Source of the DNA: JACJYC01 sp964558465
Lineage (GTDB): Bacteria; Bacteroidota; Bacteroidia; Chitinophagales; Saprospiraceae
DNA: 36,633 bases
Direction: 5' to 3'
Assembly (NCBI GenBank): GCA_964558465.1
Contig: CAZLEF010000071.1
Location: 1-36,633, forward strand
Made by a program: the position numbers and the translations under genes. Of the stretch, positions 15,725 to 24,257 are shown piece after piece (position 1 is the stretch's first letter; each line of letters begins with the position of its first letter). The notes beneath the pieces were generated by a model. That model had not been told where the DNA came from. It ran no database searches and saw only the letters and a list, made by a program, of their open reading frames with translations.

Positions 15725-16011
15725 AAACATCATGACTATCCAACCCATCACATTCATCACAGTTCAGACAATGGCCGAAACTGTCTGAACTGTGATGAAT
15801 GTGATCCTTGTGAATTTCATGACCGGGAGTTTCCACGAAAATATGTTTCACGCAAAGGTCAAGAAACACAAAATGCTGATTTTTAACATATTACACTAAA
15901 TAAAAATTCTGGTTACACAAAATTCTGGAAAGGGTCTCATGACCATCACACCCATCACACCCATCACAGTTCAGACAATGGATGCAACTGTCTGAACTGT
16001 GATTTACCCCC
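15725..16011. repeat. Palindrome-rich spacer between GxxExxY and caspase copy 2
   Basis: The most striking element is a perfect 24-bp stem, 15747-15770 pairing with 15782-15805, around an 11-base loop. Its inner 14 bp are TCACAGTTCAGACA and the complement. A second copy of the inner hairpin is at 15966-16002 after CATCACACC words. Between them (15830-15940) is A/T-rich sequence with no gene. The promoter of caspase copy 2 begins at the right edge. Confidence 0.85.
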
Positions 16012-16042
16012 TTGCCCAACTTCCCATTTTTCTCTAACTTTG
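16012..16042 (+). promoter_or_regulatory. Bacteroidota promoter, caspase/SUMF1 copy 2
   Basis: TTG at 16012-16014, a 20-base spacer and TAACTTTG at 16035-16042, then the ATG 18 bases further on. The -7 half and leader are identical to copy 1; the -33 side differs in flanking sequence but keeps the spacing. Confidence 0.75.
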
Positions 16043-16060
16043 TCCAAACTAACCGCCTGA

Positions 16061-17884
16061 ATGATGCCGAAACCTTTATTGTTCCACCTCCTACTCGTTT
16101 TCCTCCCGGCGCTCGCCGCCCAATCCCAACCCCGCGAAGGCAAGGATTACGCCCTTTTTTTTGCCGTCACCGATTTTGACCACTGGCAGGACTTTCCTTC
16201 CGGCACAGCCGACCAGGTCAGACAGATCGCCGAGGAACTAAAGGGCAATTACGGGTATCAGGTGGAAACCATCCTGAACCCCACCCGCAAAACGATCCTG
16301 GACAAACTCACTAACGACTACGGCAAACGCCTATTCGCCCCCAAAGACCAACTGCTGGTCTATTTTTCCCTGCACGGCCACTACGAGGAAGGCGGCACGG
16401 GCGCGCTGATCCCCAAAGACGGCAAACTCCAGGACCCAACCTATGATTCCTGGATCACCCACCCCATCCTCGAAGACCTCCTCAACCGCATACCCTGCGA
16501 GCATATCACCCTGGCGCTCGACGCCTGTTATTCCGGCACCTTTGGCCCCGAATACCGCAGCAAACCCGAAACCCCGGCCTGGGAAACCGCCGATGACTGT
16601 GCCGCCAAAACCGCCAACGCCCTGCGGTACAAAAGCAGGCTTTACCTCACCTCCGGCGGTGTGGAGCGCACGCCCACTACCTCCCAGTTTGCCGACAAAT
16701 GGCTGGAAGCCCTCCGCCTGCGCAATACGGACGGCCTCCTGGGTTTTCACGAACTCTTTGACGTCCTGAGCGAAGCCAACCCCCGGCCCATGTTCGGCGA
16801 TTTCAGGGGGCATGTGAAAGGGGGCGATTTTGTGTTTATGCACAGCAAGGCCTGTGCTGCCGCTCCTGTTGTTTCTGACGCGGCGCATTGGGCAAAAACC
16901 GCCGCATCGCCTTCCCAGGAGGCCCTGTTGGAACACTTGCGGCTTTTCCCAAAATGCACCCATGAACCGGAGGTAATCAATCTGCTGAAAGGCCCGGCGC
17001 CCAATCTCCCGTTTGACCCCAAAGGCGCCTCCAAAACCGATGAAAACCCGCCCCCCGACAATATGGTGAAAATCATCGGCGGTACCTTCCAAATGGGCGA
17101 CAACGACGGAAACTATACCCAAAAACCGGTGCATACCGTCACGCTGAGCGATTTTTACATCGGCCGCCACGAAGTGACCGTGGAGGAGTTTTCGCGGTTT
17201 GTGGAGGCTACGGGGTATAAAACGGATGCGGAAAAGACAGATGGAAGTTCCATTTTCATAAATGGCTATTGGCAGGAACATCAAGTCGGAATCAATTGGC
17301 GGCACAACGCAACCGGCACACTCAGGCCGGCCAATGAATACAACCATCCGGTCGCCCATGTTAGTTGGAACGATGCCATTGCTTATTGCAACTGGCTGAG
17401 CGCGCAACACGGCTACCAGACTGTTTACCGCATAAACGTAACAAATGTCACAGCCGACTGGACTGCAGAGGGCTACCGCCTCCCTACTGAAGCGGAATGG
17501 GAATACGCCGCCCGCAGCCAGGGTGGGAGCGACAAATGGGCGGGAACTTCTTCTGAGACCAACTTGACTTCTTTTGCCAATTACAACAAAACTCAAGACG
17601 ACTTCGAATTCACTACCCCCGTTGGGTCTTTCAAGCCAAATACGATTGGATTGTACGACATGTGTGGCAACGTCTGGGAATTGTGCTGGGACTGGTACGG
17701 CGACTATCTTTCTTATGCACAAACCAATCCCCGCGGCCCTGCATCAGGCTCCAACCGGGTTATCCGGGGCGGTTCTTGGGACAGCAGCGTAGGCCGATTG
17801 CGTTGCACCAATCGCAGCATCGGCGGCGATCCTGCCAACAGGAACGGTCATCAAGGCTTTCGGCTCTCCAGGGCCGCACGTTAG
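16061..17884 (+). CDS. Secreted caspase fused to SUMF1/FGE domain, copy 2
   Basis: This 607-residue relative of the gene at 13260 has the same signal peptide and a caspase domain with His105 (YFSLHGHYEE) and Cys156 (LALDACYSGTFG). The linker AHWAKTAASPSQEALLEHL and the SUMF1 domain (about 335-607) are also shared: MVKIIGGTFQMG, DFYIGRHEVTVEEF, YRLPTEAEWEYAA, GNVWELCWDWYG, RGGSW, GFRLS. The first 133 bases of the unit are identical to copy 1. The caspase part is nearly identical in protein; the SUMF1 part is more diverged and has an insertion near residue 390. The final variable stretch differs strongly between two conserved blocks. Probably a paralogous effector exported by the Sec route. Confidence 0.88.
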   Translation: MMPKPLLFHLLLVFLPALAAQSQPREGKDYALFFAVTDFDHWQDFPSGTADQVRQIAEELKGNYGYQVETILNPTRKTILDKLTNDYGKRLFAPKDQLLVYFSLHGHYEEGGTGALIPKDGKLQDPTYDSWITHPILEDLLNRIPCEHITLALDACYSGTFGPEYRSKPETPAWETADDCAAKTANALRYKSRLYLTSGGVERTPTTSQFADKWLEALRLRNTDGLLGFHELFDVLSEANPRPMFGDFRGHVKGGDFVFMHSKACAAAPVVSDAAHWAKTAASPSQEALLEHLRLFPKCTHEPEVINLLKGPAPNLPFDPKGASKTDENPPPDNMVKIIGGTFQMGDNDGNYTQKPVHTVTLSDFYIGRHEVTVEEFSRFVEATGYKTDAEKTDGSSIFINGYWQEHQVGINWRHNATGTLRPANEYNHPVAHVSWNDAIAYCNWLSAQHGYQTVYRINVTNVTADWTAEGYRLPTEAEWEYAARSQGGSDKWAGTSSETNLTSFANYNKTQDDFEFTTPVGSFKPNTIGLYDMCGNVWELCWDWYGDYLSYAQTNPRGPASGSNRVIRGGSWDSSVGRLRCTNRSIGGDPANRNGHQGFRLSRAAR

Positions 17885-18581
17885 ATTATAAGATTTCTTC
17901 GCCTGCCGAAGCTTTTACGACCGACGAACCACGCATGGCGTGGGAAGCCGGCCACGGAGGCAGGTTACCTTTTTACAAGAACGGCATCAGGTGTCGGACA
18001 CTTTGGAAGTGTCCGACACCTGCAATGGGCGCAACTGTCTGAACTGTGGTTTTTATGATCCTTCTGAATATCATGACCATCAATCCAATCACACCCATCA
18101 CAGTTCAGACAATTTGTTCGGTATTTCCTCCGACCGGAGGTCGAAGGTACAAAAAAGCCCGCCTCAAAATCCTCGAGGCAGGCCGTATTCATGGGATTAT
18201 GGATGTGCGCGGATGGCAGCAAATGCCCCGGCATCTGAAAAAACCACTCATAGTATGTTGGGATAGAGACCTTTATATTAGTTGTCAGTCGACAGTGGTC
18301 AGTGGTCAGTTGCTTCCGATTGATTGAAAAGCAATTACAATGCCCGAAACTTGCCGGCTTTCATTTGACTATTCACTGGGGGAGGAATCGATTTATGAAA
18401 AATCTCGTGCACTCAAATTCAAAAATGGGGCTGTTGAAAAATACATCCTTATGACGCGGGAATTTTGGAAAGTCACATGTCAGTGGTCAGTTAACAGTGG
18501 TCAGTGGTCAGTAAGGCATCCGTAAACTTGCCGGAACACGCCTCAAAAACTGACAACTGACAACTGACAACTGACAACTTC
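17885..18581. other. Gene-free 697-bp spacer with hairpins and word arrays
   Basis: No gene is supported; the open frames here have no recognisable features. In order it holds a CCACGCATGGCGTGG palindrome (17929-17943), the duplicated 15-bp hairpin (17988-18022), split halves of the TCACAGTTCAGACA hairpin (18027-18045 and 18096-18109), and a CCTCCGACCGGAGG palindrome (18128-18141). Then come 7-mer GTCAGTG words at 18281-18312 and 18479-18513, facing AACTGAC words at 18548-18579 that end 3 bases before the stop of the beta-barrel gene. Confidence 0.75.
18479..18579. repeat. 7-mer word hairpin at the 3' end of the beta-barrel gene
   Basis: GTCAGTG/GTCAGTT words (18479-18513) are complementary to four AACTGAC words (18548-18579). 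The right arm abuts the stop codon of the minus-strand receptor gene, so in its mRNA this forms a 3' hairpin immediately after translation ends. Confidence 0.8.
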
Positions 18582-21434
18582 CTAAAACCCAGGCCGGTTC
18601 GGCGGCCCAAACCCACCCGGCCTGTCCGTAGCCGGGGGCGTACCAAAACTCCGCAGGTTGTAGGTGAATGAAAGCATAAAAAACTGCTGCAGGGCGTTCG
18701 TCCGCACGTCCTCGATATAGATCTCGGTTACGTTCCGGGTGATGTTCCGGTTCTGGTCGAGCAGGTCGTTGACGGAGAAGGTGATCTCGCCGCGCTGATT
18801 CTTGAGCACCTTTTTGCCGATGCCCAGGTTCCAGATGAAGTAGTTCTGGTCGAAGTCATCCGACAAACCTGCGTAGAACTGGTGGGCGATATCCGTCCGG
18901 AAAACAAACCCTTCGGCGACGATCCAGTTGAAACGGAGGCGCGAGTTCTGGTTGAGAAATTCATTGTTTGCCTTCGTCTGCAGGGTGTTGTTCACTTTGG
19001 TCCAGGCGGGGCGGGTAGAGATGGTAAAGTCCAACTTGTCGCTGATATTGCTGCCGATGGTCACGCCCACCGCCAGGGTATGGTTGTTGGCGTAGTTCAC
19101 CACGTCGTTGAGCAGGCCGGGGGTGCGGGAATAATTCCAGGCCAGGTCAAAGTTCAGGTTCGACCGGATAAAACCCAGCGGCATGCCGTAGGAGATAAAC
19201 GACCGCATATTGCCGTATCCGTTCAGGTTGACCGGCCGGGAAATCTGTGCGCCGGGCTGCACGTCGTACTGGTCAAAGATCGGGTTGTCGCTGTCCGAAA
19301 AATAGGTGCTGGTAGCGATATGGTCGCTGGTGATGCCGCCGCCGATCATGGCAAAAAACACGGTGGATTTGCCGGGGTTTGACGCCTGGTAACGAATGAA
19401 CAGGTTCTGCTGGAAATTCTGTTTCAGGTCGGGGTTACCCACCGAAAGCTGGAGGGGATTGCTGTTGTCCAGCACATTCTGCAACTGTGAAATGGACGGC
19501 AACTGGGTATTGGTCCGGTAAAAGATCCGGATATTCCGCTGCTGGTCGAGGTTGTACCGCAACATGGCAAAGGGCAATACATTAAAAAAGGTGTTGGTGA
19601 ACTGCTGCGTGTTGGGAAAAACCTGGTCGTTCACCAGGTCGGCCCATTGTGCGTTTGCCCGCACCATCAGGTTCATATCCCGGCCCTTGTTGAAGCTGTA
19701 GCCCAGACCACCTCTGTGGGTGATATAATCGTTGGAGAAAACGTTGCTCAACTGTTCGTTCAGCAAGCTGTACCGGCCGGTGGCCTCGTCGAAGTCGTAA
19801 GCGCTCCTGTCCGATTCTTCCTGCTGGTAACTGGCCCGGTAGCTCATCAGCAACTGGCTGTTTTTGCCCAAGGGTTCGGTATATTCAATATTGGCGGCTG
19901 CGTTCCAACTGTTGGCATCCAGCACCGACTGCTGGTCGAGGGTATCCGACACGGTGGTCTGGCGGTAAAAGCTGCTGGTGGACAACAATTCGCTGTTGCC
20001 GTTTTTCGGCGCGTACCCGGACGATACGTCGACGGAAAACGTCCGGCCGGTTTTGTTGAATTTATGCCGCCACAACAAATTGCCGCTGTAATTCAGGCCG
20101 TCCAGCTTGGAAAAGTAGTTGTAATCCGATTCGTTGAGCAAGGCGCTGGAGAGGGTCGTCTGGCCGAGGGTAGCCGAAGCGCCTGAATTTTTTTGCAGGG
20201 TCAGGCGGGGCCTGAACTGCAGCGAGTTGGCGCTGTCGATCTGGTATTCGATCCGGAAATTGAACCGGTGGTTGAGGTTGTCGCTTTCGCTCAGGGATTC
20301 TTCGTCGTAGATCTCCGAAATGCCTTCTTCGTCGTAAAATTGCCGGTTCAGGAATTTTTCAGAATCGCTGATCCCTTTGTTGAAGAAATAGCTGCCGGAA
20401 ATTTCCAGCTTTTTGCCCCATTTGTCCGAGTAGTTGATGCCCAAAGCATGGGTGGTGGTGATGCCGCCGCTGGGCTGTACAAGGAAGTCGCCCATGCCGC
20501 CTCCAAATCCGCCGCCGCCGGGTCCGCCAGGTCCGCCGCCACGACCGCCGCCCCCTCCGAATCCACCACGGCCGCCGCCGCCCATGGCGCCCAGGATATC
20601 CTCGGCCGCAAAGTTCTGGACGTTGATGTTATTCGACATGCCGATCAGGGAGACCCGCCGGTCGCCTTTAAAGAAGTTGACGTTGCCGCCGAACTGGTAT
20701 ACGTCTTCGTAGCCGTATCCGCCGTAAATTTTGCCGAACTGGCCGGTTCGCATGCCCGGTTTGGTGACAATATTGATGGTTTTGAGGGTATTGCCGTCGT
20801 TGAACCCCGTAAACTGGGATTGCTCGCTCTGCTGGTCGAAGATCTGGATCTTGTCTACCACTTCAGCCGGCAGGTTGCGCAAGGCTGCCGTGGGGTCGTT
20901 CCCAAAAAACGGTTTTCCATCCACCAGTACCTGGCTGATGTTCTCGCCCTGAGCTTTGACCTGGCCGCCTTCAACCGTTACTGTTGGCATTTTCTCCAAC
21001 AATTGGCTTGCGTCGGCGTCTTTCATGACCTTGAAGGCCGTGGCGTTGAACTGCGTGGTGTCGCCTTTCTGGGTAGCGATGGAGGCCCGGCCGGTGACCT
21101 CCACTTCCTTCAGCGACAAAGCCGCCGATTCCATTTTGAGGTCGTTCAACACAATATCCTGCGTACTGACGGTCACTTCCCTTTTGAAATCCTCATACCC
21201 CAGGTAAGAGATCTTCAGGACGTACCCGCCCCTCGTCACTTCTTTAATTTCGAAATTGCCGTCCAGGTCGGCTACCGTTGATTTCACCAGTTCCCCCCAG
21301 GGGTGCTGCAATTCGACCAAAGCCGCTGATAACGGAGTATTTTCCTGGTCCGTAATCAACCCCTTTATGGAGAAACTTTGCGCGCCCAGCCATGTGGCGG
21401 AGAAGAGCAATAAGGCGATAAGTGCATTTTTCAT
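18582..21434 (-). CDS. TonB-dependent-receptor-like outer membrane beta-barrel protein
   Basis: This 950-residue outer membrane protein has a signal peptide (MKNALIALLLFSATWLGAQ), a carboxypeptidase-regulatory-like domain (about 20-110, IKGLITDQENTPLSAALVEL), a plug-like region (QLLEKMPTVTVEGGQVKAQG, VLVDGKPFFGNDP) and a long barrel ending in an aromatic-poor GFGPPNRPGF tail. It fits the OMP_b-brl_3 type of Bacteroidota. An unusual glycine-rich loop at about 285-320 (GGGGRGGFGGGGGRGGG and more) lies at the start of the barrel. The ligand is unknown. It is followed upstream by a Spy-like gene on the same strand and faces a two-component pair that may control it. Confidence 0.85.
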   Translation of the reverse strand: MKNALIALLLFSATWLGAQSFSIKGLITDQENTPLSAALVELQHPWGELVKSTVADLDGNFEIKEVTRGGYVLKISYLGYEDFKREVTVSTQDIVLNDLKMESAALSLKEVEVTGRASIATQKGDTTQFNATAFKVMKDADASQLLEKMPTVTVEGGQVKAQGENISQVLVDGKPFFGNDPTAALRNLPAEVVDKIQIFDQQSEQSQFTGFNDGNTLKTINIVTKPGMRTGQFGKIYGGYGYEDVYQFGGNVNFFKGDRRVSLIGMSNNINVQNFAAEDILGAMGGGGRGGFGGGGGRGGGPGGPGGGGFGGGMGDFLVQPSGGITTTHALGINYSDKWGKKLEISGSYFFNKGISDSEKFLNRQFYDEEGISEIYDEESLSESDNLNHRFNFRIEYQIDSANSLQFRPRLTLQKNSGASATLGQTTLSSALLNESDYNYFSKLDGLNYSGNLLWRHKFNKTGRTFSVDVSSGYAPKNGNSELLSTSSFYRQTTVSDTLDQQSVLDANSWNAAANIEYTEPLGKNSQLLMSYRASYQQEESDRSAYDFDEATGRYSLLNEQLSNVFSNDYITHRGGLGYSFNKGRDMNLMVRANAQWADLVNDQVFPNTQQFTNTFFNVLPFAMLRYNLDQQRNIRIFYRTNTQLPSISQLQNVLDNSNPLQLSVGNPDLKQNFQQNLFIRYQASNPGKSTVFFAMIGGGITSDHIATSTYFSDSDNPIFDQYDVQPGAQISRPVNLNGYGNMRSFISYGMPLGFIRSNLNFDLAWNYSRTPGLLNDVVNYANNHTLAVGVTIGSNISDKLDFTISTRPAWTKVNNTLQTKANNEFLNQNSRLRFNWIVAEGFVFRTDIAHQFYAGLSDDFDQNYFIWNLGIGKKVLKNQRGEITFSVNDLLDQNRNITRNVTEIYIEDVRTNALQQFFMLSFTYNLRSFGTPPATDRPGGFGPPNRPGF

Positions 21435-21478
21435 TTTATAGATTTTAAGTCGGCTTCAACTATATATTTATAGCAACA

Positions 21479-21552
21479 GTCGTAAGTCGTAAGTCGTAAG
21501 TCGTTAGTGGTCAGACTTACGACTTACAACTTACAACTTACAACTTACAACT
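21479..21552. repeat. 7-mer two-armed word hairpin
   Basis: GTCGTAA words (21479-21506) face ACTTACG/ACTTACA words (21514-21552), forming a long stem with a short loop. The right arm runs into the stop codon of the Spy-like gene. The same words occur at 126-150 upstream of sufC. Confidence 0.85.
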
Positions 21553-21967
21553 AATTATCCGTCTTCTCCCGCTTCTGCTCAGGCCCGCCCGGTCTGCGGC
21601 CGCGGCTTTGCATCATTTCCTCCCGCACCTTGAGCCAGTTTTGCCATTGTTCGGCCGTGAGGATCGTCTGGTATTCTTTGTCCTGCTCACTGCGGATAAC
21701 CGTCATGGTCTCCCGCATTTTTTCCCGGTCGCCGTCTGGATTGGCTTGGCGGGCTTCCTGCATTTTCTGGCTGTATTTCAGCGTAATTTCCCTGATCTTG
21801 ACGGCCTGGGCCTCAGAGAGGGCGATCTTTTCCGTCATCAACGCGACCTGTTGGTCGGCCCGCTGTTCCGGGCTTTGGTTTTGCCATCCGCCGCCGGGTT
21901 GCGCAGAAAGGGAACCGGTTGCAAATGCAAGCATAAACAGCGCGGGAAAAACAATGTTCAATTTCAT
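21551..21967 (-). CDS. Spy/CpxP-like small exported helical protein
   Basis: This 138-residue protein has a signal peptide (MKLNIVFPALFMLAFATGSLSAQ) and a helical body with the pattern of Spy/CpxP-like and DUF4890-like proteins: RADQQVALMTEKIALSEAQAVKI, ...KMRETMTVIRSEQDKEYQTILTAEQWQNW. It ends in a basic, glycine/proline-rich tail. Proteins of this type sit in the periplasm and act as chaperones or stress sensors; here the role is inferred. It lies upstream of the beta-barrel gene on the same strand and may be co-transcribed with it, separated by a word hairpin. Confidence 0.75.
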   Translation of the reverse strand: MKLNIVFPALFMLAFATGSLSAQPGGGWQNQSPEQRADQQVALMTEKIALSEAQAVKIREITLKYSQKMQEARQANPDGDREKMRETMTVIRSEQDKEYQTILTAEQWQNWLKVREEMMQSRGRRPGGPEQKREKTDN

Positions 21968-22276
21968 CCTGTCTATCAGTTTTGGTAAAAAATAGCATCT
22001 TCAATTCACCACAAAAGTGCTCCTTTTTTGAAAAGACCGGAAAAATATTCAATGAAGGCGGGATATTTGTCAATGAAAGGGTTGTTGATTTGTTGATGCG
22101 TTGATTTGTTGATGCGTTGATTTGAAAGGGCTGCTTCGCATCAACGCATCAACCACGCCGATGGCGCGGCACGCACATCAACAAATCAACAAACCCAAGA
22201 TCCGGTTTGATTGACAAAATCCCCCATTTCATTGATTAAACTTGGCGGTTTACGATCTGTTTTCCAATTTTGTACC
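21968..22276. other. Divergent intergenic region with word hairpin
   Basis: This 309-bp space separates the Spy-like and kinase genes and should contain both promoters. At 22081-22193 is a two-armed array of 8-mers (GTTGATTT, GTTGATGC against ATCAACGC, ATCAACAA), with a CCACGCCGATGGCGCGG palindrome in the right arm (22153-22169). A weak promoter candidate for the kinase, TTG at 22242 with CAATTTTG at 22265-22272, has the right 20-base spacing but leaves almost no leader before the ATG at 22277. Confidence 0.65.
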
Positions 22277-23326
22277 ATGGTCCAGATCCAACGCAGTTCC
22301 TGGCTTCAGGTCATTTTCTGGGGCAGTTTTTGGGTATTGATCCCGTTTCTGCTGGGCGCCGGCTGGGAAAACCCCGAACGCTATTACGGGCGGAGCCTGA
22401 TCACGTTCATTGGCGTAGCTTTGGTCGTTCTGGTCAATCTGGAAGTGCTTTTGCCTCGTTTTTACCTCAAGAAACGCACGCTCTTGTATGCCCTTGCCGG
22501 CACAGCGCTGGTGATCCTGGTGGTCATCATCATTCACTGGAAAGGAGCGCCCTGGGAGAGCATCCTCCGCTTCGGAAGGGAAGGCATGCGCGACCGGCCG
22601 CGGATGGAACCCCCGGCATTTCAGGGGCTGCGGTGGTTTGGGCGGGTAATGCCTTATTTCACGGTTTTTATCGGCAGTTCCCTGTACCGGATCGCCTCTT
22701 TCGCCGATCAGAAAGAAAAGGAAGCCGTCCAGATGCGCAATGAAAAACTGGAGACGGAACTCAAATTCCTCAAATCCCAGATCAACCCCCATTTCCTGTT
22801 CAACGCCCTCAACAATATTTACACCCTGACCATCCTGAAGTCGGACGCAGCGGGCGAAAACCTCCTCCGCCTGTCCGAAATGCTGCGGTATATGATCTAC
22901 GATTGCAACGCCGAAACCGTGGCCCTGAAAAAAGAGATCGCCTATATCCGGAATTATACCGACCTGAAGCTGCTGAAAGACAGCCGGGGCATGAACGTGG
23001 AACTCTCCCTGGACGAAAGCCGGCCCGAATTGAAGGTCGCCCCTATGCTGTTCATCCCGTTCATCGAAAACGCCTTTAAACACAGCAAAATCGAAGACCT
23101 CGACAAAGGCTGGATCAAAATCAACCTGAAAACAGATGACCGGTCGGTTGATTTCACCGTCAGCAACAGCGTCCCGGCAGGCCAGTACACCAAAGACGCA
23201 GCAGGCGGCATCGGTCTGGACAATGTAAAAAGGCAACTCGAACTGCTGTATCCCGGAAAATACCAGTTGGAGATCGGGGGCGACGAGACCCAGTTTTCCG
23301 TCAATTTGAAAATTCAACTCCCGTGA
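22277..23326 (+). CDS. LytS-type sensor histidine kinase
   Basis: This 349-residue membrane kinase has about four transmembrane helices (residues 10-140), then a His_kinase domain (PF06580). The phospho-accepting His172 is in SQINPHFLFNALNNIYTL, and the ATP-binding domain shows FIPFIENAFKHS and GIGLDNVKRQLELLYP. An upstream extension exists only from a TTG codon, so the ATG at 22277 is preferred. Its stop overlaps the start of the response regulator gene by four bases, so the two form one translationally coupled system. It may sense envelope or substrate signals and control the divergent beta-barrel/Spy genes; that link is inferred. Confidence 0.92.
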   Translation: MVQIQRSSWLQVIFWGSFWVLIPFLLGAGWENPERYYGRSLITFIGVALVVLVNLEVLLPRFYLKKRTLLYALAGTALVILVVIIIHWKGAPWESILRFGREGMRDRPRMEPPAFQGLRWFGRVMPYFTVFIGSSLYRIASFADQKEKEAVQMRNEKLETELKFLKSQINPHFLFNALNNIYTLTILKSDAAGENLLRLSEMLRYMIYDCNAETVALKKEIAYIRNYTDLKLLKDSRGMNVELSLDESRPELKVAPMLFIPFIENAFKHSKIEDLDKGWIKINLKTDDRSVDFTVSNSVPAGQYTKDAAGGIGLDNVKRQLELLYPGKYQLEIGGDETQFSVNLKIQLP

Positions 23327-24045
23327 AACCCATCAAATGCCTGATCGTTGACGATGAAGAACTGGCGCGTACCCTCCTGGAAAATTATACGCGCCGGCTG
23401 CCTTTTCTGGAAATCACGGGCACAGCCAAAAATCCCCTGGAGGCGATGTCGGTGCTGAACAGCCGTGAAGTGGACCTGATCTTTCTGGACATCCAGATGC
23501 CCGAACTGACCGGCATCGAGTTTCTGAAAACCATGAATAAAAAACCGCTGGTGGTTTTCACGACGGCTTATCCGGAGTACGCCCTGGAAGGGTACGCACT
23601 TGATGTGGTGGACTATTTGCTAAAGCCCTTCGGTTTCGAACGGTTTGTGCAGGCCGTCAACAAAGCCGCCGAACGGTTGAAACCCAAGGCCGGAGATGAT
23701 CCGCCCCCTACCGCCGAAACCGGGGCCGCCCAGCCAAAAAAGACCCACCTTACCCTGAAATCCGAACATAAACTGCACCGCATCCCGCTGGAAGACATCC
23801 TCTATATTCAAAGTATGCGGGAATACATCGCCGTTTATACACCGGCCGGCCGCATCCTGTCGCTGGGTTCTTTGAAAAACCTGGAGGAAGAACTGCCTGC
23901 CGGCCAATTCATCCGCATTCACAAATCCTATATGGTGGCGCTCGACAAGGCCAGCACCCTGGAGGGAAATATGCTGTACGTCGGCAAGGAAAAACTGCCG
24001 GTGGGCAGCAGTTATAAGGAGGCGCTGGTCAGTGCGTTGTTTTGA
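23323..24045 (+). CDS. LytTR-family response regulator
   Basis: This 240-residue regulator has a receiver domain (1-120, acidic pocket VDDEE at 9-13, phospho-acceptor Asp56 in LIFLDIQMP, and conserved lysine in YLLKPFGF). It continues with a LytTR DNA-binding domain (about 140-240, LEDILYIQSMREYIAVYT, RIHKSYMVAL). The start is GTG at 23323, overlapping the kinase stop as GTGA. LytTR proteins bind DNA through beta strands at paired direct repeats. It is the partner of the kinase just upstream. Confidence 0.95.
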   Translation: MKPIKCLIVDDEELARTLLENYTRRLPFLEITGTAKNPLEAMSVLNSREVDLIFLDIQMPELTGIEFLKTMNKKPLVVFTTAYPEYALEGYALDVVDYLLKPFGFERFVQAVNKAAERLKPKAGDDPPPTAETGAAQPKKTHLTLKSEHKLHRIPLEDILYIQSMREYIAVYTPAGRILSLGSLKNLEEELPAGQFIRIHKSYMVALDKASTLEGNMLYVGKEKLPVGSSYKEALVSALF

Positions 24046-24125
24046 GACTTGGTGACTGGGTGACTGGGTGACTTGGTGACTTGGAGACTGGGAGACTGGG
24101 AGACTGGGAGGCTTGGAGACTGGGG
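24046..24125. repeat. Ten tandem 8-mers after the LytTR gene
   Basis: Ten 8-base words (GACTTGGT, GACTGGGT, GACTTGGA, GACTGGGA, GGCTTGGA, GACTGGGG) follow one another without interruption from the first base after the regulator stop codon. Partial complements (TTCAGACTTCAGACTGTCCC) occur at 24209-24228. This is a further word not seen elsewhere in the window. Confidence 0.85.
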
Positions 24126-24257
24126 ACAGTGCAGTCTGCTGAAAAACATTATCTTTACCGGGTTATCAGACAGTCCGATATTCCCTGTCGCCGGTTGAAA
24201 CCGACTTCAGACTTCAGACTGTCCCATAGGGATCCCTTTGGGGCCAACTTCCAAAAG

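Noticed and set aside
13260..17884. SUMF1 domains as active formylglycine-generating enzymes
   Set aside because: Only one cysteine is visible in the region where the active enzymes carry two, and no sulfatase gene is nearby; a binding role is more likely.
18046..18525. Two short open frames in the spacer after caspase copy 2
   Set aside because: They run through hairpins and word arrays, have no family features, and one ends in translated GTCAGTG words.
20193..21281. Long plus-strand frame opposite the beta-barrel gene
   Set aside because: It is antisense to a well-supported outer membrane protein and has no recognisable features.
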